Below, one piece after another: positions 52,071-60,201 of a DNA stretch of 64,000 bases. The stretch is from Flavobacterium sp. LC2016-01 (GTDB lineage: Bacteria > Bacteroidota > Bacteroidia > Flavobacteriales > Flavobacteriaceae). The number at the start of each line of letters is the position of its first letter. Positions within the stretch are counted from its first letter, which is position 1. The stretch is from contig NZ_WMIC01000002.1 in the NCBI RefSeq assembly GCF_009711135.1, positions 434,001-498,000 of the forward strand, written 5' to 3'. The position numbers and the translations under genes were made by a program. The notes below the pieces were generated by a model. The model was not told the DNA's origin, did not search any database, and saw nothing but the letters and a program-made list of their open reading frames with translations.

Positions 52071-53937
52071 ATGAAAACAAATCATCAGGATCAACTAAAT
52101 CTGATAGTTTTTGTTTTAAATCGTCTTCTAAAATCGTTAATCCATATTGGTAAGAAGCGTTCATCCAGCCAAAACCTTCTTCGGTTATGTAATCGAATTC
52201 CGTTCCTACGTTTCCGTATTCTGCGAAAATTTTGTGCGAACTAATCGATAAATCAAACTTCTCTGGAATTGTTCCGTTATAATCAACCGCATTTCTGGTA
52301 ATTAACCAAAGCCAGCGATACACCATTTCCTGGGCTTCTTTGTTGAAATTATAGTTCAGTAAACCTTCCCATAAAAGCATTTGATGTGGCGCCCATCCAA
52401 ACGGATAATCCCATTGTCTTATTGGTGCATTTTCGTCAACGCCAGCAATTGATTCTTTGGTGCTTCCGGCAATTCCACCTTTCATTTTAAACCTTGGAAG
52501 CGTCTTTTTAACCAAAATTTCAGCCTGTTCCTGTGTGCTTATTTTCGCCCAAAGCGGATAAAATGTTGGCGCAGCTTCAAAGAAATGTTGCTTTTCGTTT
52601 ACAAAATCATAATCCAGATAACATCCTAATTCTGAATTCCAACACATTTTATTGATTTTCTCTTTCCTCGAATTGGCTTTTGAAATCCAATATTCACTTG
52701 AAAAAGATTTGTCTTCAAAATATTGAAATTCATTTTTAAAATACTTTTTAATCAAAAAAGCAATATCAGTTTCGTATTTATAAAGCAAACTATTGATTGC
52801 AACCGTATTTAAATTGGCACAAACTCCAACCAATCTATTTGTTGTATCATGCCCACTTTCGCGCATACTTCGATCGTGAATAAAATACTTATCAAGTTCA
52901 GCATCTACAACTTCTCTTTCGAGATATTTCTTTTCAAATTCTCTCGTTGAAAGATTATATTTAGGCGCATATTGCTCCAGAATATCATCAAAATGCCCTT
53001 CTTCAACTTCAAACGGAAGTCCGATTCCTTCTGCTTTATAGCGATTTAATCCATTTGCTGTAAGCCGTTTTCCTTCTTCCATCCAAACGGTTTGATATTC
53101 TTTTATGGCGGTTTTTAAATGTCTTTCAATCCAGAAAATATCCGGATTCGACTTTTCTAAAACATCCATAATTAGCGACGTATAAAGCGGCGGTTGTGTA
53201 CGAGTTAAATAATAACTTCGGTTGGCATTTAGGATTTTTCCGTAATGATCGATTTGATATTTAAAATTCTCTGCAATACCTAAAGCAAGATCAATTTTAT
53301 CGTCAATCAAAAGTCCTTTGGCAATAAAATAACTGTCCCAACCGTACATTTCATTAAACCTTCCACCAGGAACTACAAACGGAACACCTGAAATTTCATT
53401 GTTTTTTATTTGAAGTGCCAAAGCTAAAATTCCGGGTTGTTTATTCAGTGAAAGCACATATTCTGGTGAAATATTTTTAGGCATTTGTACCACTTTTAAC
53501 TTTGGAGTTGTAGCTTCTAATTTCTTGAAATAATCAAAAACAATTTCATCTCCAAAAGGAACATACAAATAAGCCAATTCATTTTCGATCTTATTGTCTT
53601 CCAGGATTTTCTTTACGCCATCGGCATCAATTGTTCGCGTAAGACCTTTCCAATACAGGTTTTTTATCTTTCTCGAAATCCTTTTTACAGGATCTTCGGT
53701 AATTTCATTCAGATTGATTTCGGCAAATTCGGTTTTATTTTTTTTAGCCAAAGCCAATTCCTGCAATAAATTTGAAAGCTGATAAGTTCCTTCAATAACT
53801 GCCGGATTCCCATCTTGATCGTACACCAAAAATTTCTTTGGACCATGATCATCAATCGTAATTTTTTTATCGCCATCAGTATCTTCCTGAGCCAATAATT
53901 TTTCGATGGTTTGGGTTATATGTAATTTAAATTTCAT
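52069..53937 (-). CDS. GH37 trehalase, neutral type with EF-hand-like calcium site
   Basis: 622 residues, no signal peptide. The two GH37 signatures are present: PGGRFNEMYGWDSYF (near residue 195) and QWDYPFGWAP (near residue 525). An EF-hand-like loop near the N-terminus has D19, D21, D23, T27 and D30 in the 1-3-5-9-12 positions, followed by HGPKKF; this resembles the calcium-binding motif of yeast neutral trehalase (DTDxxxxITIxDxGPK). It should split trehalose into two glucoses in the cytoplasm. It overlaps the MFS gene by 11 bases and ends the sugar operon. Confidence 0.88.
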   Translation of the reverse strand: MKFKLHITQTIEKLLAQEDTDGDKKITIDDHGPKKFLVYDQDGNPAVIEGTYQLSNLLQELALAKKNKTEFAEINLNEITEDPVKRISRKIKNLYWKGLTRTIDADGVKKILEDNKIENELAYLYVPFGDEIVFDYFKKLEATTPKLKVVQMPKNISPEYVLSLNKQPGILALALQIKNNEISGVPFVVPGGRFNEMYGWDSYFIAKGLLIDDKIDLALGIAENFKYQIDHYGKILNANRSYYLTRTQPPLYTSLIMDVLEKSNPDIFWIERHLKTAIKEYQTVWMEEGKRLTANGLNRYKAEGIGLPFEVEEGHFDDILEQYAPKYNLSTREFEKKYLEREVVDAELDKYFIHDRSMRESGHDTTNRLVGVCANLNTVAINSLLYKYETDIAFLIKKYFKNEFQYFEDKSFSSEYWISKANSRKEKINKMCWNSELGCYLDYDFVNEKQHFFEAAPTFYPLWAKISTQEQAEILVKKTLPRFKMKGGIAGSTKESIAGVDENAPIRQWDYPFGWAPHQMLLWEGLLNYNFNKEAQEMVYRWLWLITRNAVDYNGTIPEKFDLSISSHKIFAEYGNVGTEFDYITEEGFGWMNASYQYGLTILEDDLKQKLSDLVDPDDLFS

Positions 53938-55147
53938 CTTTTGCAGTTATTTTTTTGAGAATAAAAAAGGATATTAATAATAAAGACATTGGAATTAAAG
54001 TAAAATAAAATGCGTTTTCCGGCCCTTCATTTTTAAACAACCAGCCTGTTATTCTGGAACCTAATGTTCCGCCAAGAGCAGAAAATATTACAATTAATCC
54101 GGTCATTGAGCTTTGTAAATTCTTTGGTAAAGCACTTAGTACAATAGAATTTAGTAAAGGATAAATTGGTGCAATAAACAATCCGATTAAAGGAAATGCA
54201 AAACCAATTAAAGGAATATCCGAAAGTGTATTGATGTTTTTAACTTCTAAGCCAACTGTTTTTGGAAGTACAAAAATCACGATCAGCATCGCCGAAAAAA
54301 TACATACACTTAAAACCCAAATCCAGTTCACTTTTTTGGTTACAATCCCTGCAATCATTCGTCCAATTGCTAGTGAAATCGCCAAAATACTCGCCATCAT
54401 TATACTAATATTCTCCGGTAAATGAAGCACTTTTGTATTGAATGTTGGCAACCACGAAAGAATTCCTTGTTCGATCATGACAAACAAAAAGACACTTATA
54501 ACAAAAATTACGGTAAGCAATTTTGCCATTAATTTGAACATTTGCAGAAAGTCATCTTTTAGGTTTGCTTCCGCCGAAACTTCCGGTTCTTTGAATTTTA
54601 CAAAAAATAAAAACAAAAATGACAGGAACGATAATGCCGCCAAAAACCAATATACATTTAGCCATGAATTAGGATCATTTTCGTTATTAAAAGCTGGAAA
54701 TAAAAAATAAGCCAACGCAATCCCAACCATAAAAAAACCTTCGATACTGCTCATCAAAGCATTGTGTTCTTTTTTGGTTTCGGTCACAGTTCCAATCAAG
54801 GAATAAACCGAAACTTTGATCAAAGCAAATGAAACTCCCACGGTTGCAAAAAGAATTTTAGCATTGTCAAATGAGTTTCCAAAATACATAGAAATACAAG
54901 CCAAAGTAACCAAACCTAATCCTATTAACATCGATTTTCTATAGCCTATTCTTGGTAAAAAAGAGGCTATAAAAAAGGATACAATAGCAATTGGCATATC
55001 TTTAAAAGCTTCTAAAATACTTGCCTGAACTTCATCTACTCCATAATTTTTTTGCGATTTTAAAATCACAATTCCCACGCTGTTTAATAAAATAGCGAAG
55101 ACAAAATAATTAAGATAAAGAGAGATTTTAATTCCTATGTTTTTCAT
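53927..55147 (-). CDS. MFS sugar transporter of the trehalase operon
   Basis: 406 residues and about twelve spans, of the FucP/NarK-like broad MFS type (KNIGIKISLYLNYFVFAILLNSVGIVIL, LPRIGYRKSMLIGLGLVTLA as the motif-A-like loop, GAFALALI-type helices). Located between the TonB receptor and the trehalase and overlapping the latter, it most likely brings the sugar from periplasm to cytoplasm. Substrate trehalose or a trehalose-containing saccharide by context. Confidence 0.82.
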   Translation of the reverse strand: MKNIGIKISLYLNYFVFAILLNSVGIVILKSQKNYGVDEVQASILEAFKDMPIAIVSFFIASFLPRIGYRKSMLIGLGLVTLACISMYFGNSFDNAKILFATVGVSFALIKVSVYSLIGTVTETKKEHNALMSSIEGFFMVGIALAYFLFPAFNNENDPNSWLNVYWFLAALSFLSFLFLFFVKFKEPEVSAEANLKDDFLQMFKLMAKLLTVIFVISVFLFVMIEQGILSWLPTFNTKVLHLPENISIMMASILAISLAIGRMIAGIVTKKVNWIWVLSVCIFSAMLIVIFVLPKTVGLEVKNINTLSDIPLIGFAFPLIGLFIAPIYPLLNSIVLSALPKNLQSSMTGLIVIFSALGGTLGSRITGWLFKNEGPENAFYFTLIPMSLLLISFFILKKITAKDEI

Positions 55148-55183
55148 TTTGTGGATGTGATTTGTTTGCGGTTACGTTGCGAT

Positions 55184-55226
55184 TACGGTATGGAGGCGCA
55201 CAGCAGTGCGCCTCTACAATACCGTA
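55184..55226 (-). repeat. Intercistronic hairpin in the trehalose operon
   Basis: Inner stem GAGGCGCAC/GTGCGCCTC (55193-55201, 55206-55214) with an outer TACGGTAT/ATACCGTA (55184-55191, 55219-55226). It lies in the 88-base gap after the TonB receptor gene and may stabilise that part of the message or reduce read-through into the transporter and trehalase. Confidence 0.65.
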
Positions 55227-55235
55227 TGTATAAAT

Positions 55236-57875
55236 TTAGAAATTAATCGCTACCGAAAATCTAAACGCGCGTCCTAAAATAGGTCTTGCCATAAACACAT
55301 CGCTTGCCGCAGAAGTTGTTTGTCTTGGATCTCCTTCTGTTAAACCAATTTCATTGAATAAATTCGAAGCATCTACTGCAAAACGAAGATTATTATACGT
55401 ATAATTTAAACCTGCTCCAACTTCTTTATAAGCCGGTAAAACTTGTTTGTTATCCTGATTCGTGAATTTTTTGTCGTAATAAGAAAACTGAACATAAGCC
55501 GCAAGATCTTTTGTAATATCTACTTCTGGTCTTAAATTGCAGAAAAATTTAGGGATTCTTCGTGCTGTATTTCCGTTAAAATCAAAAGTCGAACCATCAG
55601 CATTTGTTCCTGTAAAATTATCATATTCCGGTTTTTGAACTGTGAAAGTGAAATTCAGATTTACGATTTCATATCTCGCATTAGTTTCTACTTCAAGACC
55701 AATATTGTTTACATCGGCAAATTTGTTTTCTGAAGATCCGTCAGATAAAATGTCTGTAAAAGCAACATTTTTTAAACCCATGTGAAATAAATTGGCATTC
55801 ACATTAAAGAATGAATTAGAATATTTATAACCTAACTCAAACTGATTTACTTCTGTATTTTCCAGTTTGCTTAAATCTGCTGCATTATCATAAAATGATT
55901 CTTCGATTGGTGATCTAAAACCGTGGCTATAACGAACATACGAAGCCATATTATCATTAAATTTGTAGTTTCCTGCCGCTGTATAAGACCATTCGCTTAC
56001 ATCATATCTCCAATATGTATATGGATTTCCTTTTACAGTAGTAACCTTATCATCAGCCGTATTATTATCTAAAACTCCTAAGTTTTCTGCAAAAAATCTG
56101 GCGTTGTCTCTATAACCTGAATATTTGTCTTTGTTGTATCTTAAACCTGCGTTGAAGGTCAAATTATCTGTAGCTTTAATTTCGGCATCAGCATAAATAT
56201 CGTTCAAAAGACCTTTAGTTTGAGCGTCTCTTTCTAACCATGTAATTCTTTCTATTCCGTTCCAAGTGTGATCAACTCCGGTTGTATTGTCTTTTACGTT
56301 TAACAATCTTGGATTATCCGAAACACCTACTAAATAAGAATTCCAATTCCAATATTGGTTTGATTTCCAGTTTGAATAGTAATAACCAGCTGTTAATTTT
56401 ACAGGATCTAAATCAAAATTGAAAGAGAAATTATTAGCAAAATTGTTCATCTTTTTGTCGATATGCCAAAGATCTGCTCTCATAATTAAAGCATTTGGAT
56501 CAAGAGTTTGACCGTTGTCTACATAAGAATAGGTTAAATTGCTTGCCGTTGTATTTTGAACATCTGTTGCATAAGCGCTTTGTGTCCAAGGACCTCCGTT
56601 AGGAAAAATTGCATTGTAATTTAAATCAATACTTGTTTGTTTAAATGCATTTTTGAATGTTACTTTCTCCGATATTTTCTTTTTAAATTCGGCTCCAATT
56701 GAGTTGATAACCGGATGAGAACCATCTTCTAAATCTGCACTAAAAGTTCCTCCGCCATATTGAGGCACATTTAAGTGACTGAAATTTACTGAAGTCAACG
56801 TTCCATAATTTGGATTAAATCCCGGAATTCCTTCAACTTTTCCGTTATTACTTTTTAAAGGAATTGGCAAATAGAATGTATTTCTGTCGTCAAGGTGTTT
56901 GAAATTAACTCTTAAATAATCGTTGTCATCAAATTTATAAGTGATGTTTCCTTTTATTTGTCCGCCTTTATTTGCTGTAAAACCTGTATTTCTCACACCA
57001 TTATCGGCTCTGTAGAAACCTCCAACATTAAAAAACAATTTATCTTTAATCAAAGCGCCTGATAAATTAAGATCTGTTCTGAACATTCCGTAATCTGATG
57101 TCGTGAATTTTGCTCTTCCCATAAATTCATTCTGACCTGTTTTAGAGATGAAATTGATGATTCCACCAGGAGCATTATTCGCAAAAATTGATGCCGAGCC
57201 TCCACGAACAGCTTCCATTTTACTTACTGTTTCGTCTAATCTGTAAAAAGTATCGGCGTTGGCAAATTGCAAAGCACCATCTTCAAAAACCGGCAATCCA
57301 TCTTCTTGAATTTGTACATATTCATACGCTCCAGCTGATGGAATTCCTCTTGCAAAAAGGTTATTTCCTATTTCTCCTCCAGATGCTTCTACCACAAATC
57401 CCGGAATGGTTTGAAGCAAAGCTGCTGTGCTCGATGGTGCTCTGTCTTCGATTGCTTTTGAGCCCATTGTTGTAATTGCAACGCTGGATTCCAATTTAGA
57501 TCTTGGCGCTGATGATCCTGTAACCACAACTTCTTTTAGACTTTGTGATTCTCCTTCAAGAAGTAAATTCACCTCTAGAGATTCGCCTTCTTTTATTGCA
57601 ATTTGCTTTTCGAAAGTTTTATATCCCACATTTGTTGCAATAATAGTATAAGTTCCTGCATCGATATTAGAGAATGAATATCCTCCGTTTTCATCTGTAA
57701 TAGTACTTTTTCCTGTTTCCTTAAGAGTCACATTTGCTCCCGGAACTGTTACTCCGCTGTCATCTAATACTTTTCCTGATATAGTGCCTTTATTTTGGGC
57801 AAATAGATTATTTGGTAAAAAAAACAGGCAAAACATTAAAAGTAATGTACCTAAATACTGGTGTAGCTTTTTCAT
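55236..57875 (-). CDS. TonB-dependent outer-membrane receptor for a saccharide
   Basis: 879 residues with a signal peptide (ending NNLFAQ), an N-terminal carboxypeptidase-like beta domain (GTISGKVLDDSGVTVPGANVTLKETGKST), a plug domain (ALLQTIPGFVVEASGGEIGNNLFARG) and a 22-strand barrel ending in RAFRFSVAINF. No SusD partner is encoded next to it, so it is a stand-alone receptor. Divergent from a LacI regulator with operators between, and upstream of an MFS transporter and trehalase, it probably takes up trehalose or an oligosaccharide that yields it. Confidence 0.88.
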   Translation of the reverse strand: MKKLHQYLGTLLLMFCLFFLPNNLFAQNKGTISGKVLDDSGVTVPGANVTLKETGKSTITDENGGYSFSNIDAGTYTIIATNVGYKTFEKQIAIKEGESLEVNLLLEGESQSLKEVVVTGSSAPRSKLESSVAITTMGSKAIEDRAPSSTAALLQTIPGFVVEASGGEIGNNLFARGIPSAGAYEYVQIQEDGLPVFEDGALQFANADTFYRLDETVSKMEAVRGGSASIFANNAPGGIINFISKTGQNEFMGRAKFTTSDYGMFRTDLNLSGALIKDKLFFNVGGFYRADNGVRNTGFTANKGGQIKGNITYKFDDNDYLRVNFKHLDDRNTFYLPIPLKSNNGKVEGIPGFNPNYGTLTSVNFSHLNVPQYGGGTFSADLEDGSHPVINSIGAEFKKKISEKVTFKNAFKQTSIDLNYNAIFPNGGPWTQSAYATDVQNTTASNLTYSYVDNGQTLDPNALIMRADLWHIDKKMNNFANNFSFNFDLDPVKLTAGYYYSNWKSNQYWNWNSYLVGVSDNPRLLNVKDNTTGVDHTWNGIERITWLERDAQTKGLLNDIYADAEIKATDNLTFNAGLRYNKDKYSGYRDNARFFAENLGVLDNNTADDKVTTVKGNPYTYWRYDVSEWSYTAAGNYKFNDNMASYVRYSHGFRSPIEESFYDNAADLSKLENTEVNQFELGYKYSNSFFNVNANLFHMGLKNVAFTDILSDGSSENKFADVNNIGLEVETNARYEIVNLNFTFTVQKPEYDNFTGTNADGSTFDFNGNTARRIPKFFCNLRPEVDITKDLAAYVQFSYYDKKFTNQDNKQVLPAYKEVGAGLNYTYNNLRFAVDASNLFNEIGLTEGDPRQTTSAASDVFMARPILGRAFRFSVAINF

Positions 57876-57958
57876 TTTTTTTTGTTCGGTTAGTTAGTAA
57901 TTATGGTTATCACTGTCAAACTTAATAACTAATTATAAGGAATATAGGAATTAAAAAT

Positions 57959-57974
57959 CGAAAACGTTTTCGAA
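57959..57974. promoter_or_regulatory. LacI-type operator 1
   Basis: TCGAAAACGTTTTCGA is a perfect 16-base palindrome with the central CG of LacI/CcpA-type operators. Its centre lies 91 bases from the TonB receptor start and 74 bases from the LacI start. Confidence 0.8.
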
Positions 57975-57980
57975 AAGACC

Positions 57981-57995
57981 TAAAACGTTTTCGGA
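57981..57995. promoter_or_regulatory. LacI-type operator 2
   Basis: AAAACGTTTT (57983-57992) with one matching flank forms a second, weaker site. Its centre is 21 bases from that of operator 1, two helical turns, so dimers would bind on the same face. Confidence 0.7.
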
Positions 57996-58040
57996 ACTTA
58001 AAATTTTATTCATGCAGTTTATTTTTAGTACTTTTATTTC

Positions 58041-59066
58041 ATGAATGACACAAAATTAATAGATATAGCCTCAGCCTTGGGAATTTCGGTTACCACAGTC
58101 TCAAAAGCCTTAAAAGGGTATACAGATATTAGTAAGTCTACTCGAGCCAGAGTTATCGAAATGGCCGAAACGATGAACTACATGCCCAATTCTGTTGCGG
58201 TAAACCTTAGAACTAATGAAACCAAAACAATTGGCGTCATTATTCCGGCTACGGTACATCATTTTTTTTCGAGCGTATTGAATGGTATTCTTGAAGAAGC
58301 CGAAAAAAGAGGTTATTTGGTCATTATATTACAATCAAACGAAAAGTACGAACTCGAGAAAAAACAACTTGCTCTTTTAATTCAAAAACGAGTTGACGGA
58401 GTTTTAATGTCTCTCTCAAATGAAACTGATGATTTCAGTCATATTAATGAAGCGATTCGAAAAAATACTCCTGTTGTTCTTTTTGATAAAATTGCCAAAA
58501 GAGTTGATTGTTCCAAAGTTGTTATTAATGATGCCAAAGCGGCTTATGATGCTGTGACGTATCTTATTAATAAAGGATATAAAAAAATCGCGCATTTTAG
58601 AGGTTCTTATGTTCCGCAAAATTCTATCGATCGTTTTTTAGGTTATAAAAGAGCGCTCGAAGCTCACGGAATTGAGTACGATTCGAAACTGGTTTATGTT
58701 TGCGACAACAATACTGATTTTGAAGATGGTTACGAAAATGCGCAAAAAGTAATGACCGAGAATCCGGATATTGATGCAATTTTTGCGATTACAGATTTAG
58801 TCGCCATTGGGATTATAAAATATTTTAATGAAGCCGGAATAAAAACTCCTGAACAAGTTGCCGTTTTTGGATTCAGCAATTGGTTTATGAGTACAGTTAT
58901 TTCGCCAAAACTAACGACAATTGACCAACCGGGATTTGAAATGGGACATCAGGCGGTTTCTCTTTTAATCGATGAAATTATGGACATAAAAGAGCATCGA
59001 CCGGTGACACATCAAATTATTGAACTTCCTACAAGAATCATTGAAAGAGAATCAACCGTTAAATGA
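58041..59066 (+). CDS. LacI-family transcriptional regulator of the trehalose locus
   Basis: 341 residues with the LacI helix-turn-helix and hinge (KLIDIASALGISVTTVSKALKGYTDISKSTRARVIEMAETMNYMPNSVAVNLR) and a periplasmic-binding-like sugar domain (TIGVIIPATVHHFFSSVLNGILEEAEKRGYLVIILQSNE). Divergent from the TonB receptor gene with two palindromic sites between them, so it very likely represses the receptor-transporter-trehalase operon and itself until the sugar or a derivative binds. Confidence 0.9.
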   Translation: MNDTKLIDIASALGISVTTVSKALKGYTDISKSTRARVIEMAETMNYMPNSVAVNLRTNETKTIGVIIPATVHHFFSSVLNGILEEAEKRGYLVIILQSNEKYELEKKQLALLIQKRVDGVLMSLSNETDDFSHINEAIRKNTPVVLFDKIAKRVDCSKVVINDAKAAYDAVTYLINKGYKKIAHFRGSYVPQNSIDRFLGYKRALEAHGIEYDSKLVYVCDNNTDFEDGYENAQKVMTENPDIDAIFAITDLVAIGIIKYFNEAGIKTPEQVAVFGFSNWFMSTVISPKLTTIDQPGFEMGHQAVSLLIDEIMDIKEHRPVTHQIIELPTRIIERESTVK

Positions 59067-59107
59067 TTTTTTAGTTTTAACTTTGCGTCAATTCTTAAAA
59101 AGCATCA

Positions 59108-59461
59108 ATGTTTCCAATTCCTGAAAATACCGATATTTTATTGGCTGATGCCGAAAAAGAAAACCTATATCTAAACCTGATTGAACAAATTAATAAGGAC
59201 TTTAATTTAGCCAATGAAGGAATTGATTTTCCGTTAAGCATTTCTCCAGACGAATTAAAGATTCAGCTTCACGAAAAAATCTACAGAATGATTCAGTACA
59301 AATTTGCTGAATATTTGAATTTACTTTACATTATAGATGTTTCTGAAATCGAAATCAAAAAACTTGATGGTTCTGATTTAGTTATTTTAGCCGAACAAGT
59401 TGCTTTTTTGATTTTAAAAAGAGAATGGCAGAAGGTTTGGTTTCGGAAGAATTTTAAATAA
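59108..59461 (+). CDS. Conserved hypothetical protein, 117 residues
   Basis: A soluble, acidic, helical protein with no motif I recognise (PENTDILLADAEKENLYLNLIEQINKDFNLANEGIDFP, LVILAEQVAFLILKREWQKVWFRKNFK). The start at 59108 follows the LacI stop by 41 bases on the same strand, and a terminator with 14-base arms follows. Proteins of this look occur widely in Flavobacteriia but I cannot assign a role. Confidence 0.6.
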   Translation: MFPIPENTDILLADAEKENLYLNLIEQINKDFNLANEGIDFPLSISPDELKIQLHEKIYRMIQYKFAEYLNLLYIIDVSEIEIKKLDGSDLVILAEQVAFLILKREWQKVWFRKNFK

Positions 59462-59472
59462 GGCTCAGAGTA

Positions 59473-59521
59473 ACAAAGAGACAAAGATTTCCGCAAAGTG
59501 AGAAAACCTTTGTCTCTTTGT
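59473..59521. terminator. Bidirectional terminator
   Basis: Perfect 14-base arms at 59473-59486 and 59508-59521 (ACAAAGAGACAAAG and complement) between convergent genes. Confidence 0.65.
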
Positions 59522-59533
59522 CACTTTGCAACT

Positions 59534-60085
59534 TTAGAAATAAACTCTCACAAAAGGCATAAATCCAGATCCGTAAAGACTTTTGTTAGGATTATATAAA
59601 ACGTCATAACGCCCGCCAATAGTCACATTTCCGATTCTGTAACCTGCTCCAAGATATAAGGCAGTATTCCAATAAGAATCGGAATAACCTGGCTGATTAT
59701 AATATTGTTCATAGTCTGTATCTACCCTAACTTGCTCTAATTCGGCAGATAATTGAACTTGCGGAATTGGGTTTACGAGTACAATCGCGCTTCCACCCCA
59801 AACAAAAGATTCATAATAATTTTTTTGATATAAATAGCCAAACTGCAGTCCAACTCCTACCGAAACTATTGGATTGATGTTGTAAATAGCACTCGGCATA
59901 ACCGAAATATTGGTGTAACCTGAACCAAAACCCAATCCAAGACCGCCTCCAAACGAAACCTTATCCCAAAAATGATTGGTATTGTCAATGACATAATTTT
60001 GCTGTGCGTTTCCAATGTTGAAAAATAATACTGCCAAAATCACAAAAAAAGAATTGAAAACGATTGAATTTCGATTTTTACTCAT
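59534..60085 (-). CDS. Outer-membrane beta-barrel-like protein beside sucA
   Basis: 183 residues with a signal peptide (ending NIGNAQ) and a Gly/Tyr-rich barrel-like body (GGGLGLGFGSGYTNISVMPSAIYNINPIVSVGVGLQFGYLYQ) ending in FMPFVRVYF with a terminal Phe. Homologues are often annotated alpha-ketoglutarate decarboxylase; nothing in this sequence supports that, and the label probably leaked from the sucA gene divergently encoded here. Function unknown, likely a small outer-membrane porin-like barrel. Confidence 0.65.
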   Translation of the reverse strand: MSKNRNSIVFNSFFVILAVLFFNIGNAQQNYVIDNTNHFWDKVSFGGGLGLGFGSGYTNISVMPSAIYNINPIVSVGVGLQFGYLYQKNYYESFVWGGSAIVLVNPIPQVQLSAELEQVRVDTDYEQYYNQPGYSDSYWNTALYLGAGYRIGNVTIGGRYDVLYNPNKSLYGSGFMPFVRVYF

Positions 60086-60157
60086 AGTTAACGTTTATTT
60101 TAACAAATTTTTACGTAAAAGTACGTAAAAAAAAGATTTAAATAAATGCGATTGTTG

Positions 60158-60165
60158 TACTTTTG
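60158..60165 (+). promoter_or_regulatory. -7 promoter element of sucA
   Basis: TACTTTTG fits TAnnTTTG and lies 36 bases before the ATG at 60202. It overlaps the TTG at 60163 that opens the longer reading frame, so that frame start is not real. Confidence 0.5.
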
Positions 60166-60201
60166 CGATTCTATTTAACAAAAAGTATATTCACTAATAT
60201 T

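Noticed and set aside
59534..60085. Annotation of the small barrel protein as alpha-ketoglutarate decarboxylase
   Set aside because: It has a signal peptide and barrel-like strands and no thiamine-binding motif; the name most likely comes from its neighbour sucA.
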